The notes under the pieces were generated by a model, which had not been told where the DNA came from, did no database searches, and saw nothing but the letters and a program-made list of their open reading frames with translations. From Saccharina japonica (Eukaryota; Sar; Phaeophyceae; Laminariales; Laminariaceae): a stretch of 64,000 nucleotides of DNA. The stretch covers positions 286,359 to 350,358 of the forward strand of contig MEHQ01001674.1 of NCBI GenBank assembly GCA_008828725.1, given 5' to 3'. Below, one piece after another: positions 1 to 26,287 of the stretch. Numbering within the stretch: position 1 is the stretch's first letter; each line of letters opens with the position of its first letter. The translations under genes and the position numbers were made by a program.

Positions 1-174
1 TCGGGGGTTGTTTTTTACTGGTGTGGCGGCATGACAGATCCTACTGTACTTCATAAAGTGTCTATAAGGGATACACGGAGAACTCTCGTACAGCGTTGTT
101 TTTCGAAGCAAACCGTCATTGGACCGCTCTTAACCCGTCCACGGCTTCAGATGAACAACTGTTGAAACTTGATG
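1..174 (+). CDS. Open reading frame running in from the left edge, unidentified
   Basis: A 57-codon frame is open from the first base and stops at 172-174. An internal Met lies at codon 11. I recognise no family. It could be the end of an exon or gene beginning outside the window, or a chance frame. Nothing around it decides. Confidence 0.12.
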
Positions 175-815
175 GCGTTTACGGAATTAGCCGGAAGAAG
201 CAACGCGGGCTACCAGGTTAGGAGGTGATGGTTTCACTATCGGAATCCAACACAAGGAGTCGCACGACGCACGCGCAGCTTGAACTTGGAGCACCCTGCT
301 CAGTCACATGGGGATAAGGCGACACATTTGTCATGTTTTTAATCACTATACATGGGCGCCACAAGGTGTATCTGCCGACTGTTCGTATCTTGGGCGCTTC
401 TAACTCAGGGCACCTACTGTTCTGTTCTCTTCCAAAAGATACCCCCCTTTCCACCTTTTTAGAGCTCCCTCCTTTCTTCGTCTTCTCTCTAATCTCCCCC
501 CCTCCCCCCTCCTCTCCACTCGCCCACTCACCCACCAACCGCCTCGACACCATCGCTCGCCCTGCACCAGCCATCAGCGACGAATATGTTTCCCAAAATT
601 CACAACCTTGACCCCCCCAAATAACTCCAGGCAGCGCTGCTTGCTGCTAATATTCCTAGTGCTCCGTTTAGCCGACCGGAGCGCCGTGAAGCAGGGTGGC
701 GAACACAGCAAAGTGTACATAACCTATGTATTTATACCCGGTATGCACATACATAAAATATTATGTTAAGGATTACATGTCAATCCAGCGTTTTCCGAGC
801 CCGACACCGATCGGC
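175..815. other. No gene recognised
   Basis: I see no supported gene or repeat here, only a pyrimidine-rich stretch around 430-540. It lies downstream of the 3' end of the minus-strand PRMT3 gene, with about 4 kb between. Confidence 0.4.
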
Positions 816-820
816 CAAGC

Positions 821-875
821 CCCCCCCCCCCCCCCCCCCCCCGCGCCCGGGGGGGGGGGGGGGGGGGGGGGGGGG
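821..875. repeat. Poly(C) tract followed by poly(G) tract
   Basis: About 21 C, then a short CGCGCCC, then about 27 G. The C and G arms are complementary, so the segment could form a hairpin. The G side directly abuts a family A repeat copy at 877. Confidence 0.8.
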
Positions 876-876
876 T

Positions 877-1127
877 TGTACTTCATATTCATGTATGGCC
901 GTAATAGTCATATGTATGACCATACACCCTCGCATCCCTACAATGCCGGGACGGAGCACGTCGGGTTTTCACCGACCAGGCAGACATTGCAACATAGCAC
1001 CAATATTCGCGAAGCGCCGTGAGGTGTTGGGCGAGTCGCATGAAGGGTGAGCGGCATCCTACTACTAAGAACCGCTTGTGAGGCGGACTTGCGTATGGAT
1101 GACAGCTTCAATGAGTTCATTTAATTT
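877..1127 (+). mobile_element. Dispersed repeat family A, copy 1
   Basis: A ~250-bp copy beginning at the G tract and ending near the ATGAGTTCATTTAAT end. Landmarks in order are CATGTATGGCCG, CCCTCGCATCCCTACAATG, GGGCGAGTCGCATGAAGG and ACCGCTTGTGAGGCGGACTT. At least 13 other copies are in this window. It encodes nothing obvious and is treated as a non-autonomous, retroposon-like element. Confidence 0.75.
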
Positions 1128-1136
1128 ATGGTGTAC

Positions 1137-1252
1137 GGGGGGTACTCATTCATGTCGTGCACGGCCGTAGTCGTATGGCCATAGACTCTCGCATCCCTTC
1201 AATGCCGAGGCGGAGCACGGCGGAGCACGTTGGGTGTTCACCAACCAGGGGG
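1137..1252 (+). mobile_element. Dispersed repeat family A, truncated copy 2
   Basis: Begins with a GGGGGG tract and GTACTCATTCATG, and carries only the G-tract-proximal ~110 bp of the family. The GGCGGAGCAC segment is locally duplicated. Confidence 0.65.
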
Positions 1253-1339
1253 TAGATAATACCTGTTGAGTGTTATTTCGACAAGAGATAGATACCAGGT
1301 ATACTCGAAAATCGAAAAGGGGTGTCGAACTGCCACCAC

Positions 1340-1368
1340 CACTGCTGCTGCTGCTGCTGCTGCTGCTG
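1340..1368 (+). repeat. CTG trinucleotide microsatellite
   Basis: About nine CTG units. It is one of several CTG/CAG tracts in the window (also near 44.8, 45.7 and 51.9 kb). None is inside a supported coding exon. Confidence 0.85.
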
Positions 1369-1818
1369 AAGACTCTTTTTTTTTTCAGTGTGCACGTCTG
1401 GTTGTTTAGCCTCTGCTGTATGTACTATTATATGATGCTGCTACCGCCTGCTGCTACGATGAAATACGTGTGAGTCCTGCTGCGTACGAGTAGATTTTTT
1501 TTTCGGGCGTCCGTTAGGTGGACGGGTGTGTGTGTGTTTTAGAAGCGCTTCGAGAAGAGAGTTGCCGCAAAAGCGAGAAACCCACCACGCCCGCTTTTGA
1601 GAGTTACGAGGGGGTATACTTCAAGTAAATACTTTTTTTTCTTCTTCGTACGAACTTTTCTTTTTTTCTTTTTTTCTTTTTTGAGCTCTAGATTTTTCTA
1701 TTGGAACAGCCCAGTATCGCGTTTGTTTACACCACGGCGCTTCTTAGACGACAGTAGTTTTCGTTCCGCCATATATATATATATACGTCGTACGAAAAAA
1801 AAAATCTGGGCGAAGATG

Positions 1819-1936
1819 TTAGGGCCCGTTTTAACGAAGAAAAAAAATCAATTTGGAAAAAAAAAATATCAAATTTCGGATTTGATTCTTTTTTTTCCAA
1901 ATTGATTTTTTTTTTTCTTCGTTAAAACGGGCCCTT
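1819..1936. mobile_element. GGGCCC-ended hairpin MITE, short version
   Basis: The ends are inverted copies of GGGCCCGTTTTAACGAAG followed by an A-rich stretch and CAATTTGGAAAAA, meeting at a small loop. The whole ~112 bp is almost one palindrome. The ends are bordered by TTA on both sides, consistent with a TA or TTA target duplication. A longer member of the same family is at 39246-39462. Confidence 0.75.
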
Positions 1937-2612
1937 AGTGCTACTACGCACACGTACAGCATGCCAGCGGGGTTGCTGACCCATATTATATCCTCCGCGC
2001 GTCGTTTTCAATGGAGTTGGATGGTTTTGCGGAGGCATGCTGGGGAGGGGGTAGCTGTGGGTATATAGCTCTGGGTCGTTTTTTGTGTGTCCATGCTAAG
2101 CAGCGCATGAGAGTATCGAGATTTGTTTGTGAGGTGGGGTATATACGACCGTACTTAACTCACCTACTCGTAGTATGTATACCACCTGGTATATTTTACG
2201 CAGCAGTTTTTTCACGTTACAAAAGTCTGAGAAGGTTTTGTTAAGTGCTTCGTATTCTACTGCTGTAGGGTGTATTGTACCAAAATATAGGGATCATTTG
2301 TATGACTTATTCATGTACGAACGAACCTTATATTTTCGGACATAGTGGTATACGCATATAATACGATGCGGCGTTCGTCTTATAAGTACGTATAGACGTA
2401 TAATATAGATAAGGTATATTCTTTAGCTGACGTGCGGTCGATACAAACTGAAAAAAAATGATACGTTTTTTTTTCACCTAAATATGAGCTGGTTCCAACG
2501 GCAGGCGGGACGGGACTTCCACGGCTTCGGAACTTTGCGCCATGGTTTTTGAGAATTGAGGCACAAATTTTGGCTCGCCTGTTCTTCATATTTGAAAAAA
2601 AAAAAAAAAAAA
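1937..2612. other. No gene recognised
   Basis: No supported gene. The stretch contains A/T-rich text and a long A run at about 2595-2616 that belongs to the oligo-T end of the minus-strand family C copy beside it. Confidence 0.35.
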
Positions 2613-2790
2613 AAACAGCTGTGAGCTCGAGGATTTCGTCGAAGCTCATCTTTGCTAGCTGAGTGTAATACTTCGATCGCGCGTACTTACGGATTTTTTA
2701 TGTCCTCATGTAGGATGTACATCCCGTATGAGGCGGACACAATCTGAGGCTGTACAATTCAGGAAGTGTGTGTCATATATAGCAATGTGA
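2613..2790 (-). mobile_element. Palindrome-TATA-ORF cassette (family C), copy 1
   Basis: Read on the minus strand: a near-palindrome around GGATGTACATCC, then a TATA-like stretch (altered here to CATAAAAAA), about 70 bp of leader, an ATG opening the conserved peptide MSFDEILELTAV, then an oligo-T run. Five long and at least two short copies are elsewhere in the window. Confidence 0.7.
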
Positions 2791-2841
2791 AGAAACAGCT
2801 GTGGACTGGCCTTTGTGGATGTCATTTTATTTCCGTTCTTG

Positions 2842-2955
2842 ACCCCTTCAATAACTAGTCCCACGTATTTGGGGGCAAACTACTTGATATTAGTGTGGGC
2901 TTTTTTTCGGTTCTTACGGACGTAAGTGTGGGATTTTTTTTTTCGGTTCTGAATG
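2842..2955. mobile_element. TTAA-type MITE relative, degenerate
   Basis: Shares the words CCCCTT, CCCACGTATTTGGGGGCAAA, CTACTTG and TTCGGTTCT with the better preserved copies at 26.2, 33.8 and 59.0 kb. It adjoins the hairpin copy that follows. Confidence 0.5.
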
Positions 2956-3056
2956 GTTCAACCCTTTTAGAACTGCAGTCCGGTTTTGGGGACAAATTAC
3001 TTAGAATTAGACTGGTTTGTCCCCATAACGGGACTGCAGTTCTAAAAGGGTCAAGG
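2955..3056. mobile_element. Hairpin MITE with TTAA-type ends (family D), copy 1
   Basis: Inverted arms of ~38 bp (CAACCCTTTTAGAACTGCAG and its complement) surround a short non-palindromic centre. The flanking TTAA has decayed to TTCA and TCAA. Intact TTAA flanks are seen in the copies at 46793 and 57981. Confidence 0.75.
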
Positions 3057-3299
3057 CTCAATTTTACGATTGTTTCGGGATTTTTCGGCACCTTTTTTAC
3101 TTTTTTACCCTTTAAGCTGAGGAATCTCGCGGCAATGTGCTTGTGCGTTAACATAAATCGATGCACCTATATACAGCAGTATACTATAATAGAATAACAG
3201 TTATCGTTTTGGTGTACCCTTCCTTGTTGTTCCTGCTTTATGGAATGAATACCACCTCTGCTGGTTCATACGAGCTCGTACCAGGGCGTTAATTAGGTG

Positions 3300-3600
3300 T
3301 TGCGATGTTGCGCTGGTGCAACATTTCGTCAAACTAACCGTTTTACGCAACAGTCGCCGCGAGGCTGGTTGCGCGCAGCGCAACACGCGTTTTTGGGCGC
3401 GCAACTTTTTTCGCCGTAGGCGAAAAATTTGTTGCGCGTTTTTTTCTCGCCGGAGGCGAGAATTTTTTTTGGGGGTCTTTTTTTCTTGATAATTAGTCGT
3501 AATTGGACATCTTTTAGGCCCCTTGTCCTATTCGCCATCGTCGAAAACAAAAATTAGGCACCTTTTGCTATTTGCCGTAGCCAAAAATAAATTAAAAGGC
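3300..3600. repeat. Cluster of short hairpins with T runs
   Basis: Three perfect small stems follow each other: GTTGCGCGCAGCGCAAC, TTTTTCGCCGTAGGCGAAAAA and TTCTCGCCGGAGGCGAGAA. The last two are next to T or A runs. They look like stem-loop terminators but belong to no bacterial context. Function unknown. Confidence 0.5.
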
Positions 3601-3609
3601 TTCTTTACT

Positions 3610-4670
3610 TAGTTTTGAGGCGTATATTCGCGCATAGATCGCAATTTCTTCGCCTCCGGCTGCGCGCAACAGACGCCGGACCACTAATTAATGGCCTGGA
3701 TCGTACCGACTCACTCCAAGCACCGAATAATTATGGGAACAGACGCCATACACACACACAAGAGGGGAGCAATGCCGATTTCGGTCAATTCCAACGCCAC
3801 TTATATACGAGTAGAGGAGATACCGAATTTTACTCTTCCGTGAAAAAAAAAAGAAAAAAAGGCAGAGGTGAAAAAAATACCGATCTACCGATTCCGACAC
3901 CGCCGCCGACTATTATTATACGAAGTACGTTGATCGAATATTTCTTCCGCCGCGACAAACATCAGCAGTACCGATTCCAACGACCGCTTACGTGGCCGAA
4001 TCCGAATGCATATTCAGCGAACCAACACCAAGAGAACCGATTCCAACGACGATTCCAGCGCCCGTATTACGTGCCTGCTTGTTATTCAGCGAGGAGACTA
4101 TAAACGCCACAAGGGGGGGGGATGTACTTCATATTCATGCATGGCCGTAGTCGTATGACCATAGACCCTCGCATCCCTACAATGCCGGGACGGAGCACGT
4201 TGGGTTTTCACCAACCAGGCAGACGGGGGGGGGTATCGATTCCAACGTTCGATTCCGTGCCCAAATGCGTCTTCAGCGAAATAACGCAACACTTACGTAC
4301 CGATTTACCGATTCCTACGCCGAAGTGCGTACGATGACCGAATATTGCTTCCGCGAACCAACACCAGAACTGATTTTTCTACCAATTCCCACACCGAATA
4401 CGAAGTAAAATACTTGCGCCAGCCAGCCAACCACCGAAAAAAGCCACACAGGGGGAGAGGGAAAATACCGATTGCAACGACGATTTTTAGTTGACCGAAT
4501 ACTTCTTCAGCAACCAACCAAAAACGACGCACGGGCGTGGGGAAAAAGGGGGGGGTACCGATGCCAATGCCAATTCAACGCCGGATTTCATACACGGATT
4601 ACAGAACGATACAACGCCGATCTGACCAACATCATTTCCAACGCCGATTCCAACAGTAATTCAACAAAAA
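3610..4670. repeat. Degenerate satellite built on an ACCGATTCCAACG motif
   Basis: The words ACCGATTCCAACGAC, GTGGCCGAATCCGAATGC, TTCAGCGAACCAACACCA and their variants recur in the same order about every 100-250 bp. This is a decayed tandem repeat. It is interrupted at 4112-4226 by a family A copy bordered by G tracts on both sides. Confidence 0.55.
4112..4226 (+). mobile_element. Dispersed repeat family A, copy 3 (inside satellite)
   Basis: The G-tract-proximal ~105 bp of family A, running from GGGGGGGG-ATGTACTTC to AGGCAGAC-GGGGGGGG. It splits the surrounding satellite, so the satellite was there first. Confidence 0.7.
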
Positions 4671-4892
4671 AATCTCCATATCGCCCCCCCCCCCCTCTCC
4701 CCCTCCCCCTTTGTCTAGTGTCATACGACCTGGCCATGCATGAATGATGAAGTTACACCCTTTCCCCCTCCTCCTCCCCCGTGATTAGGTGACCGAATAT
4801 TTCTGCGTTCCTCCGAACGTCGGCCCCGGTCGTCTCAGTTCGCTCCCGTACCAGGTCAGCCGTCCAGCCTAGCTCATGCATCGGGTTAACGC

Positions 4893-20261
<15,369 letters not shown>

Positions 20262-21074
20262 TATCACGGTACGCTAGGGCAGGTTAAAAAGGATGCTGCA
20301 CCTCACGCTGCCACCGCACTTTTTTACATTTTTATTGTTTTTGTATAGAATAGTAAGGCGTGTTTGTTGTGCGGGATATGGGGCCTGACCGAGAGGACCG
20401 CACTGAGGACTTGGCACATCGGACGGCCAGAGACGGAGCACGTAGAAGCTCACGACGCTGTGATCAGGGAGGACATGAAGCTGTCTTCAGACTTGCAGGT
20501 GCAGTGTTCCTCGTGTTTTGCCAGCCGCTGCATCCACAGCTTATTTTCGTGCGAAATCATGCAATACTTGAATTCCACCACAATCCACGATCGGACACGG
20601 GAAGCAAAGAGGTTCCACCGCGTAAATATTATGCACCTTGTAGACACCTCTCAAGCGATTAGTGCGATGCTGGTTCAAGCTTCAGTGCTGGCTGTCTCTT
20701 CCTGATTGGAGTTGTGTCGTTCTGATGGTGGTTGTGACGATGAAGGCCCTGCTGTCTCGTCTTCACAGGTGAAGACTTCGTCCGCGCTTTGTTCGTAGAC
20801 GATAGCACGATAAGCTCCCCTCTGTCTGTATACCAGGTACCTGGTATGTCGTATGGGCTGATTGATTCCTATCGTCTACAGTCTACAGCAAGCAGCAGCA
20901 GTAGGATCGCCCGTACGAAACAGCAGCGGGCGGGTCGGTCAGGTCCCATGTACACAAGTACGAGTATCGGGAACGTGTACTGAGAACCGCTGCTGCTGCT
21001 GCTGCTGCTGTAGGACCTGCTATAAAAGTATAGTGTTGTAGGCTGTAGGACCTGGAAATATTACCTGGTACTGG
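20262..21074. other. Upstream region of PRMT3
   Basis: Presumed promoter and 5' leader of the minus-strand PRMT3 gene. No clear TATA box was seen close to the start. Contains the palindromic TACCAGGTACCTGGTA at 20831-20846 and a (CTG)n tract near 20990-21010. No second gene recognised. Confidence 0.35.
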
Positions 21075-24000
21075 TGTTTCTTCCCCGGCCTGCCTCCCTG
21101 CTGAGGTAGGCCGAGGTCCGTAAGTGGACTTAAACCTCGAAAGACCACCCAACCCAGACGGATACACGGTCCCTAGCACCGTTCAGAGGGGGATCCTGAG
21201 TCTGGCAGTCGGGAGTTACCGCTATCGTGAGATCAGGGTAACTCGCGACGCAGCTAGCTCGGGTGGCTGCAGATGGGGTTAAACCCTAACGCCCCGGCTT
21301 GGACACCGGGGCCATGCAGCAGCAGAGAGCACGGAGAGGGTGGCGGAGTGACCGCACACCGTGTGGGTATGCACCAGAGAGAGGAAGGAGGAGAATCCAG
21401 AGCTGGAGGGTCGAGCCGCTCCGGGATGAGGCGTATCTCTGGTACAACAGACACGCACCGGGTTAACTTTTTTTACTACACCCCGAGAGTGCGCAAAGCA
21501 ACAGAAAAAAAACAGATAAAAAGGGCACGAAGGAGGAAAAGGAGGGGACGGGCGAAGCGTAGGCTGGCTAGGAAGGCACCACGCATCGCCCGGGAGAGGC
21601 AGCAGAGTACACTTGTTAGGGTAGCAACCTGGAATGTGCGGACTCTGGCTGTAAAAGGGGCTAACGGCTATGGGAGAGCCTGCAGCATCCTGTACGAGGC
21701 AGCGAGACAAAACGTTTCGGTGTTAGGGCTACAGGAGACAAGGAGGGCAGGCCGAACGGAATTCGCAGCAGCAGGGTTTCGGGTGTTCTGCTGTGGCACG
21801 GAGACAGGTGGAACACACGGTGTGGGAATAGCCGTTAAAGAGTCAATGTGCAGGAACTCTGCGTACACCACCGAATATATCGATGAACGCCTTATGGCCA
21901 TGAGGTTTGAGATAACGGGCAACCGCGGAGCGGTCAACTTCGTAGCTGCGTACGCCCCAACAGAGGTCGCAACCGCCGACAGCAAGCATAGGTTCTGGGA
22001 AAAACTTGACAGCCTCGTGCGGGGGATCCCTGCCAAGGAGTGTGTCTACGTACTGATGGACGCCAATGCGCGGACGGGAGAGAGGGTGGATGGAGAGGAC
22101 GAACGTATCATGGGCGAGCACGGGCGTGATAAGCTGAACGACAATGGCAGGCTACTGCTGACCTTCGCAACGGACAACAGACTAGCAATCACGAACACCT
22201 TCTTCCCCACACGTAAGGGTGGGATATGGCACACATACAACGGCGTATCGGGGGACGAATGCCGGCGCATCGATTACATCCTCACGCGACAGGCACACCG
22301 CGGCCGAGTGTCCAACGTAGTCGTCGTTCCCCAACCGGTACGCCCAGTAAAGGCGGACTCAGACCACAACATGGTGGTAGCCACCGTCGACCTCGGTGGC
22401 AGACTCGCCCACAACCGAGCAGTGCGGACCAAACCGAAACAGCAGCAGTTCAGCCGACAGGAATTGCAGGTCGAAACAGCACGACGGGCGGTGAGCGAGC
22501 GGTTCATCCACAACCTCGACCAACAACCAGGTGAGCCAGCGACCACCACAGCGGGGATGGCGACGTTGTTTACCAATGCCCTCCTCGACGCGGCGCAGAC
22601 AGTACTACCCGAGGAACCGCGGAGACGACGCACGCAGGAGTGGTGTGAGACCCCAGCGACGAGAGAAGCTTTGGAGGAGGCCCTTGCCAAGCGGCGGGAA
22701 GCGCGCCGCGCGATGAGGGGCAATTGGACCACAGCGACATGGAGGACCCTCAAAGCAGCATGTAAGGGAGTGACCGCAGCAGTCGAAACGGGCATTTATG
22801 CCCACCTCGATAAGTACGTGGCGGAGCTCGAAGCGGTCTACAAGGACCGCGACATGAGAGGGCTGTACAAACACCTTAAGAGATCAGTGGGCCTCAGCGG
22901 GAGACAAGCGGGGGGACAGCAGTTCGTCACGGACGAGAAAGGCGTGCTGCTCCGGAACAAGGAAGACATCCTCCAGCGGTGGGCGGGATTCTTCGGCACC
23001 CTCCTCAACACCAAGTCCCCCACCCTGAACCCAGACATCGCCGAAAAAGTGACGCAACGACCAGCGACGCGAGCCACCCGACGGTTGGGAGCGGCGCCAG
23101 ACCTCGAGGAGGTGGAACGGGCAACGAAAGGCCTGCAGAACTGGAAGGCACCCGGCCATGACTCCCTCCCTGCCGAGTTGCTCAAGATCGATGACGACGA
23201 ACCCGTCGTCCTGGAGCGCCTTCATGCCATCCTCGTCGACGTGTGGAACGGAGGAGAGATCCCGCAAGAGTGGAAGGATGCAACCATCAAAGTGCTGTAC
23301 AAGAAGGGCGACCGGTCCAACTGCAACAACTTCAGGGGGATCTCGCTACTATCGCACGTAGGCAAAGTCCCCGCCAAACTCATCACCAACCGCCTAAGCG
23401 CCTTCTGCGAAGCCAACAACATCCTTCCGGAGGAACAGTGCGGCTTCCGACCTGGTCGATCCACAGTATGCATGCTGTTCGTCGTGCGCCGACTCCAGGA
23501 ACTAGGGCGGAGAAGGAGAATACCGCTCTACATGTGCTTCGTCGACCTACAGAAGGCCTATGACTCGGTGGACCGAGAGCTGCTATGGAAGGTGCTGGCC
23601 AGGGCCGGGGTTCCTGCGGAGATGGTCGCCGTCATCCGCCAATTCCACGACGGAATGCGGGCCCGGGTGCGCATGGACGATGGAGAACTGTCGGACTGGT
23701 TCTTGGTCACGCAAGGCTTGCGACAAGGGTGTGTGCTGTCCCCACTGCTGTTCAACGTTTTCTTCGCCGCGGCCCTAGAGGTCGTTATCGTACGATTCAG
23801 CGAGGACGATGGTATCATGCAGAACCTAGTGTTCCTGAAGGAGGAGACGGGAGCGGGGACGGAGACACCACTCGACCGCGTACGGAGGGCGGTGTGGGGG
23901 ATGCTGTATGCCGATGACGCCGGCGTTGTATCGAGGTCCGCCGACGGACTGGCGAGGATGATGACCATTATCGTGCAGGTGTTTGGGGAGTTCGGGCTGA

Positions 24001-25629
24001 CGGTGTCGGAGAAGAAGACGGAGACTCTCCTGATGCGCGTAAAGGAGAAGCAGCCAACACCGCCCCCGCCGCCGCTGATAATCGAAGCAGCGGGGCAGAA
24101 ATACACCCAAACCCACGAGTTCCGGTACCTGGGCGGCCTCGTCAACGAACATGGCGACCTCACCCGGGAGATCAACTTCAGGAGCAGAGCAGCGTCGGCG
24201 TGCGTCAGGAGGTATGGCCCGGAGCTCTTCGATAGGCCGGGAGCACCGTTTCGACTCAAGGCCCGCCTGCTTCAAGCGGAGGCGATGGAGGCACTGCTGT
24301 ACGGTTGCATGACATGGGCCCCACGTCGCGACCACTACCGACTGCTGCGGACGATACACCACCGGCTGCTGCTGCGAGTTATTGGGTACCAGCGCAAGCA
24401 AGGCACCTACCGGCAGCTGTCCTACGCCCAGGCCCTGAAGAGGGTCGGGTGCCAGAGCGTGGAAGCCACTGTCCGGCAACGGCGCCTACTGTTCGCGGGG
24501 GCCGTGGCAAGGCAGCCAGACGGGCGACTCCCGAAACGACTGATGTTCGGGGAGCTGGTGGGGGGGAAGGACCCGGGCGCGGGGTGCCCGGAGCGGAACT
24601 GGCAGACGTGCCTGAAGGACGACTTCAAAGCGTTCGGAGCTACGCACGGCTCTACGGACGACCAGAGACGTGTCTTCGGAATCCCGAATTCAGTTTGGGC
24701 GGAAGCAGCGAAGGTGAAGGGAGGAAGGCAGTGGTACAAGGGAGTGCTGCAGGGAGCTGAGAGGTTTATGACCTCCTGGCACAAGGAAGAAGAGGAGGCT
24801 AGCCGGAAACGAGCGACCGAGCGAGAAAAAGAGCGCAGCAACAACAAAGAGACACCAAGAACCAACGGGACGGGAGGGGTGCGGAAGAAGGGCGAATCGG
24901 CGAGGGAAGGAAACAAGCGAGAAATGGCGGACCGAGTGGCGCGATATGTGCCGGATTGACGGTCCTGGACTGTTTGTTTGTTTGTTTGTTTGTTTTGTTA
25001 TTTTTCCCCCTCCCCCCCACCGCCGCACCATTGCACCACCCCCTCGGGATGACGTGTCAATGTGTTGTCTCTGCGGTCTTGTCTGTGTGAGTGTTTGCTT
25101 GTACTTTTGACTTGTCTCTTTGTCTTTGTCTTCGTCTTTTTCCCTTCGTTGCTTTTGACCTTTTGCAGTTACACTGCTCGCAGGCCGGGGGTACATCAGT
25201 CACACGGGACCATAGTTCCCTTCCCCCGTATCATGTCTGCGTTTATAATCGGGGTGGAGGACTCGATTTGTTTGCCTGACCGGTGTGAACCCGGCACGGA
25301 ACACCCCGGCATTATAGGGGCACCAAGATAGAATCAGGGGGCGTGTACCCCCGATTGGTGATGTTGACTTTTCCATTTTTATTTTTACCTTCACATAGCG
25401 TGTAGAGGGGAGCGGAGGGCTCCAGACTATCTGTTTTTGACTGGCTTTGATCGCTTTGCGGACCCTTCGGGTTCCACTTTTATTTCAGTATACCTTTTTT
25501 GGGTAAGTTAGCCTGTGACCACGGGAATCGACCGTGTCAAGTGTTGGGTTAGTACGGGCAGATGGAGGTACTGGATAGAGAGACCGGCACGGTTTTTAAT
25601 GTGAAGACAACAACAACAACAACAACAAC
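21075..25629 (+). mobile_element. Full-length non-LTR retrotransposon (LINE)
   Basis: A single-ORF element: GC-rich leader from about 21075, intact ORF 21273-24959, ~650-bp 3' UTR with a TTTG run at ~24972-24996, and a terminal (ACA)n tail at 25606-25629. One ORF plus a short-repeat tail instead of poly(A) is typical of RTE-like LINEs, which is inference here. It lies between the divergent PRMT3 and EIF2B3 genes. The 5' boundary and target duplication could not be fixed by eye. The ORF is unbroken, so the copy may be young. Confidence 0.85.
21273..24959 (+). CDS. LINE polyprotein: APE-type endonuclease and reverse transcriptase
   Basis: 1228 residues. The first ~110 are basic and low in complexity (KRARRRKRRGRAKRRLARK), a likely nucleic-acid-binding leader. 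The endonuclease domain, about residues 115-370, shows RVATWNVRTL, LGLQETR, MDANART and SDHN, the catalytic landmarks of APE-like nucleases. The reverse transcriptase, about 560-910, shows KVLYKKGD, QCGFRPGRST, FVDLQKAYDSVD, GLRQGCVLSPLLFN and the catalytic YADD at about residue 878. The C-terminal ~250 residues carry no recognised zinc knuckle. Base composition is clearly more GC-rich than the flanks. An alternative downstream Met cannot be excluded. Confidence 0.93.
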   Translation: MGLNPNAPAWTPGPCSSREHGEGGGVTAHRVGMHQREEGGESRAGGSSRSGMRRISGTTDTHRVNFFYYTPRVRKATEKKQIKRARRRKRRGRAKRRLARKAPRIARERQQSTLVRVATWNVRTLAVKGANGYGRACSILYEAARQNVSVLGLQETRRAGRTEFAAAGFRVFCCGTETGGTHGVGIAVKESMCRNSAYTTEYIDERLMAMRFEITGNRGAVNFVAAYAPTEVATADSKHRFWEKLDSLVRGIPAKECVYVLMDANARTGERVDGEDERIMGEHGRDKLNDNGRLLLTFATDNRLAITNTFFPTRKGGIWHTYNGVSGDECRRIDYILTRQAHRGRVSNVVVVPQPVRPVKADSDHNMVVATVDLGGRLAHNRAVRTKPKQQQFSRQELQVETARRAVSERFIHNLDQQPGEPATTTAGMATLFTNALLDAAQTVLPEEPRRRRTQEWCETPATREALEEALAKRREARRAMRGNWTTATWRTLKAACKGVTAAVETGIYAHLDKYVAELEAVYKDRDMRGLYKHLKRSVGLSGRQAGGQQFVTDEKGVLLRNKEDILQRWAGFFGTLLNTKSPTLNPDIAEKVTQRPATRATRRLGAAPDLEEVERATKGLQNWKAPGHDSLPAELLKIDDDEPVVLERLHAILVDVWNGGEIPQEWKDATIKVLYKKGDRSNCNNFRGISLLSHVGKVPAKLITNRLSAFCEANNILPEEQCGFRPGRSTVCMLFVVRRLQELGRRRRIPLYMCFVDLQKAYDSVDRELLWKVLARAGVPAEMVAVIRQFHDGMRARVRMDDGELSDWFLVTQGLRQGCVLSPLLFNVFFAAALEVVIVRFSEDDGIMQNLVFLKEETGAGTETPLDRVRRAVWGMLYADDAGVVSRSADGLARMMTIIVQVFGEFGLTVSEKKTETLLMRVKEKQPTPPPPPLIIEAAGQKYTQTHEFRYLGGLVNEHGDLTREINFRSRAASACVRRYGPELFDRPGAPFRLKARLLQAEAMEALLYGCMTWAPRRDHYRLLRTIHHRLLLRVIGYQRKQGTYRQLSYAQALKRVGCQSVEATVRQRRLLFAGAVARQPDGRLPKRLMFGELVGGKDPGAGCPERNWQTCLKDDFKAFGATHGSTDDQRRVFGIPNSVWAEAAKVKGGRQWYKGVLQGAERFMTSWHKEEEEASRKRATEREKERSNNKETPRTNGTGGVRKKGESAREGNKREMADRVARYVPD

Positions 25630-26199
25630 TCCCGGCAGGACGTGTTTGTTGGCTGATTGCGTTTCGTTACCTTCGTTTTCGTGATCGCGAAGTCGTCGTC
25701 ACGTCGTCACTCTCATCCAGGCAGCATCATCGTCGCTGTTGTCGTGTGGATACGAGGCCCCTTTCCCCTAGATAATACCGCCTCATTACACACAAGGCGA
25801 AGGTCAGTCACCCAACAAGGGTCTGCTACGCCGTTCCGTGATGACCCGAGGCACCAGCACCAACCCACCTCTGTGTGTCCTCCACACCAAAAACCCACAC
25901 AAGAGAGAACCTGCCAGCAGGGGCTCCGCCGCACAGCAGTACGAGAGTACGAGTACGAGTAGTCGCTGATGTTGCTCTCGAAAACGTGGCCGTCAACATC
26001 ACTACGCCAAGGGCGGGTCTCGTTATCTGTAGCTCACGGACTAGAGTTGGATATCGAACGAGAATCGAGTTCGATACGATGCCGATAAACAAAAAAACGA
26101 ATCGATACGTACAATTTCGATATTTGATATTTGATTCGTACATCGAAGCTTTCGTTCAGTACAACAGCAGCAGTAGTCAGTGGTGTATGATACCCATTT
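25630..26199. other. Intergenic, nothing recognised
   Basis: Between the LINE tail and the first TTAA-type element I see no gene or repeat I can support. Confidence 0.4.
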
Positions 26200-26287
26200 T
26201 TAACCCATTCAGAACTGAAAAAAATGTCCCACACTAATTCCAAGTAGTTTGTTCCCAAATTCGTGGGACCATTTCTTAAGGGGTTAA
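26200..26287. mobile_element. TTAA-type MITE (family D relative)
   Basis: Flanked by TTAA at 26200-26203 and 26284-26287. Ends TTAACCCATTCAGAAC and TTCTTAAGGGGTTAA are inverted. Internal CACACTAATTCCAAGTAGTT and TGTTCCCAAATTCGTGGGAC are shared with the copies at 33.8 and 59.0 kb. Confidence 0.75.
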
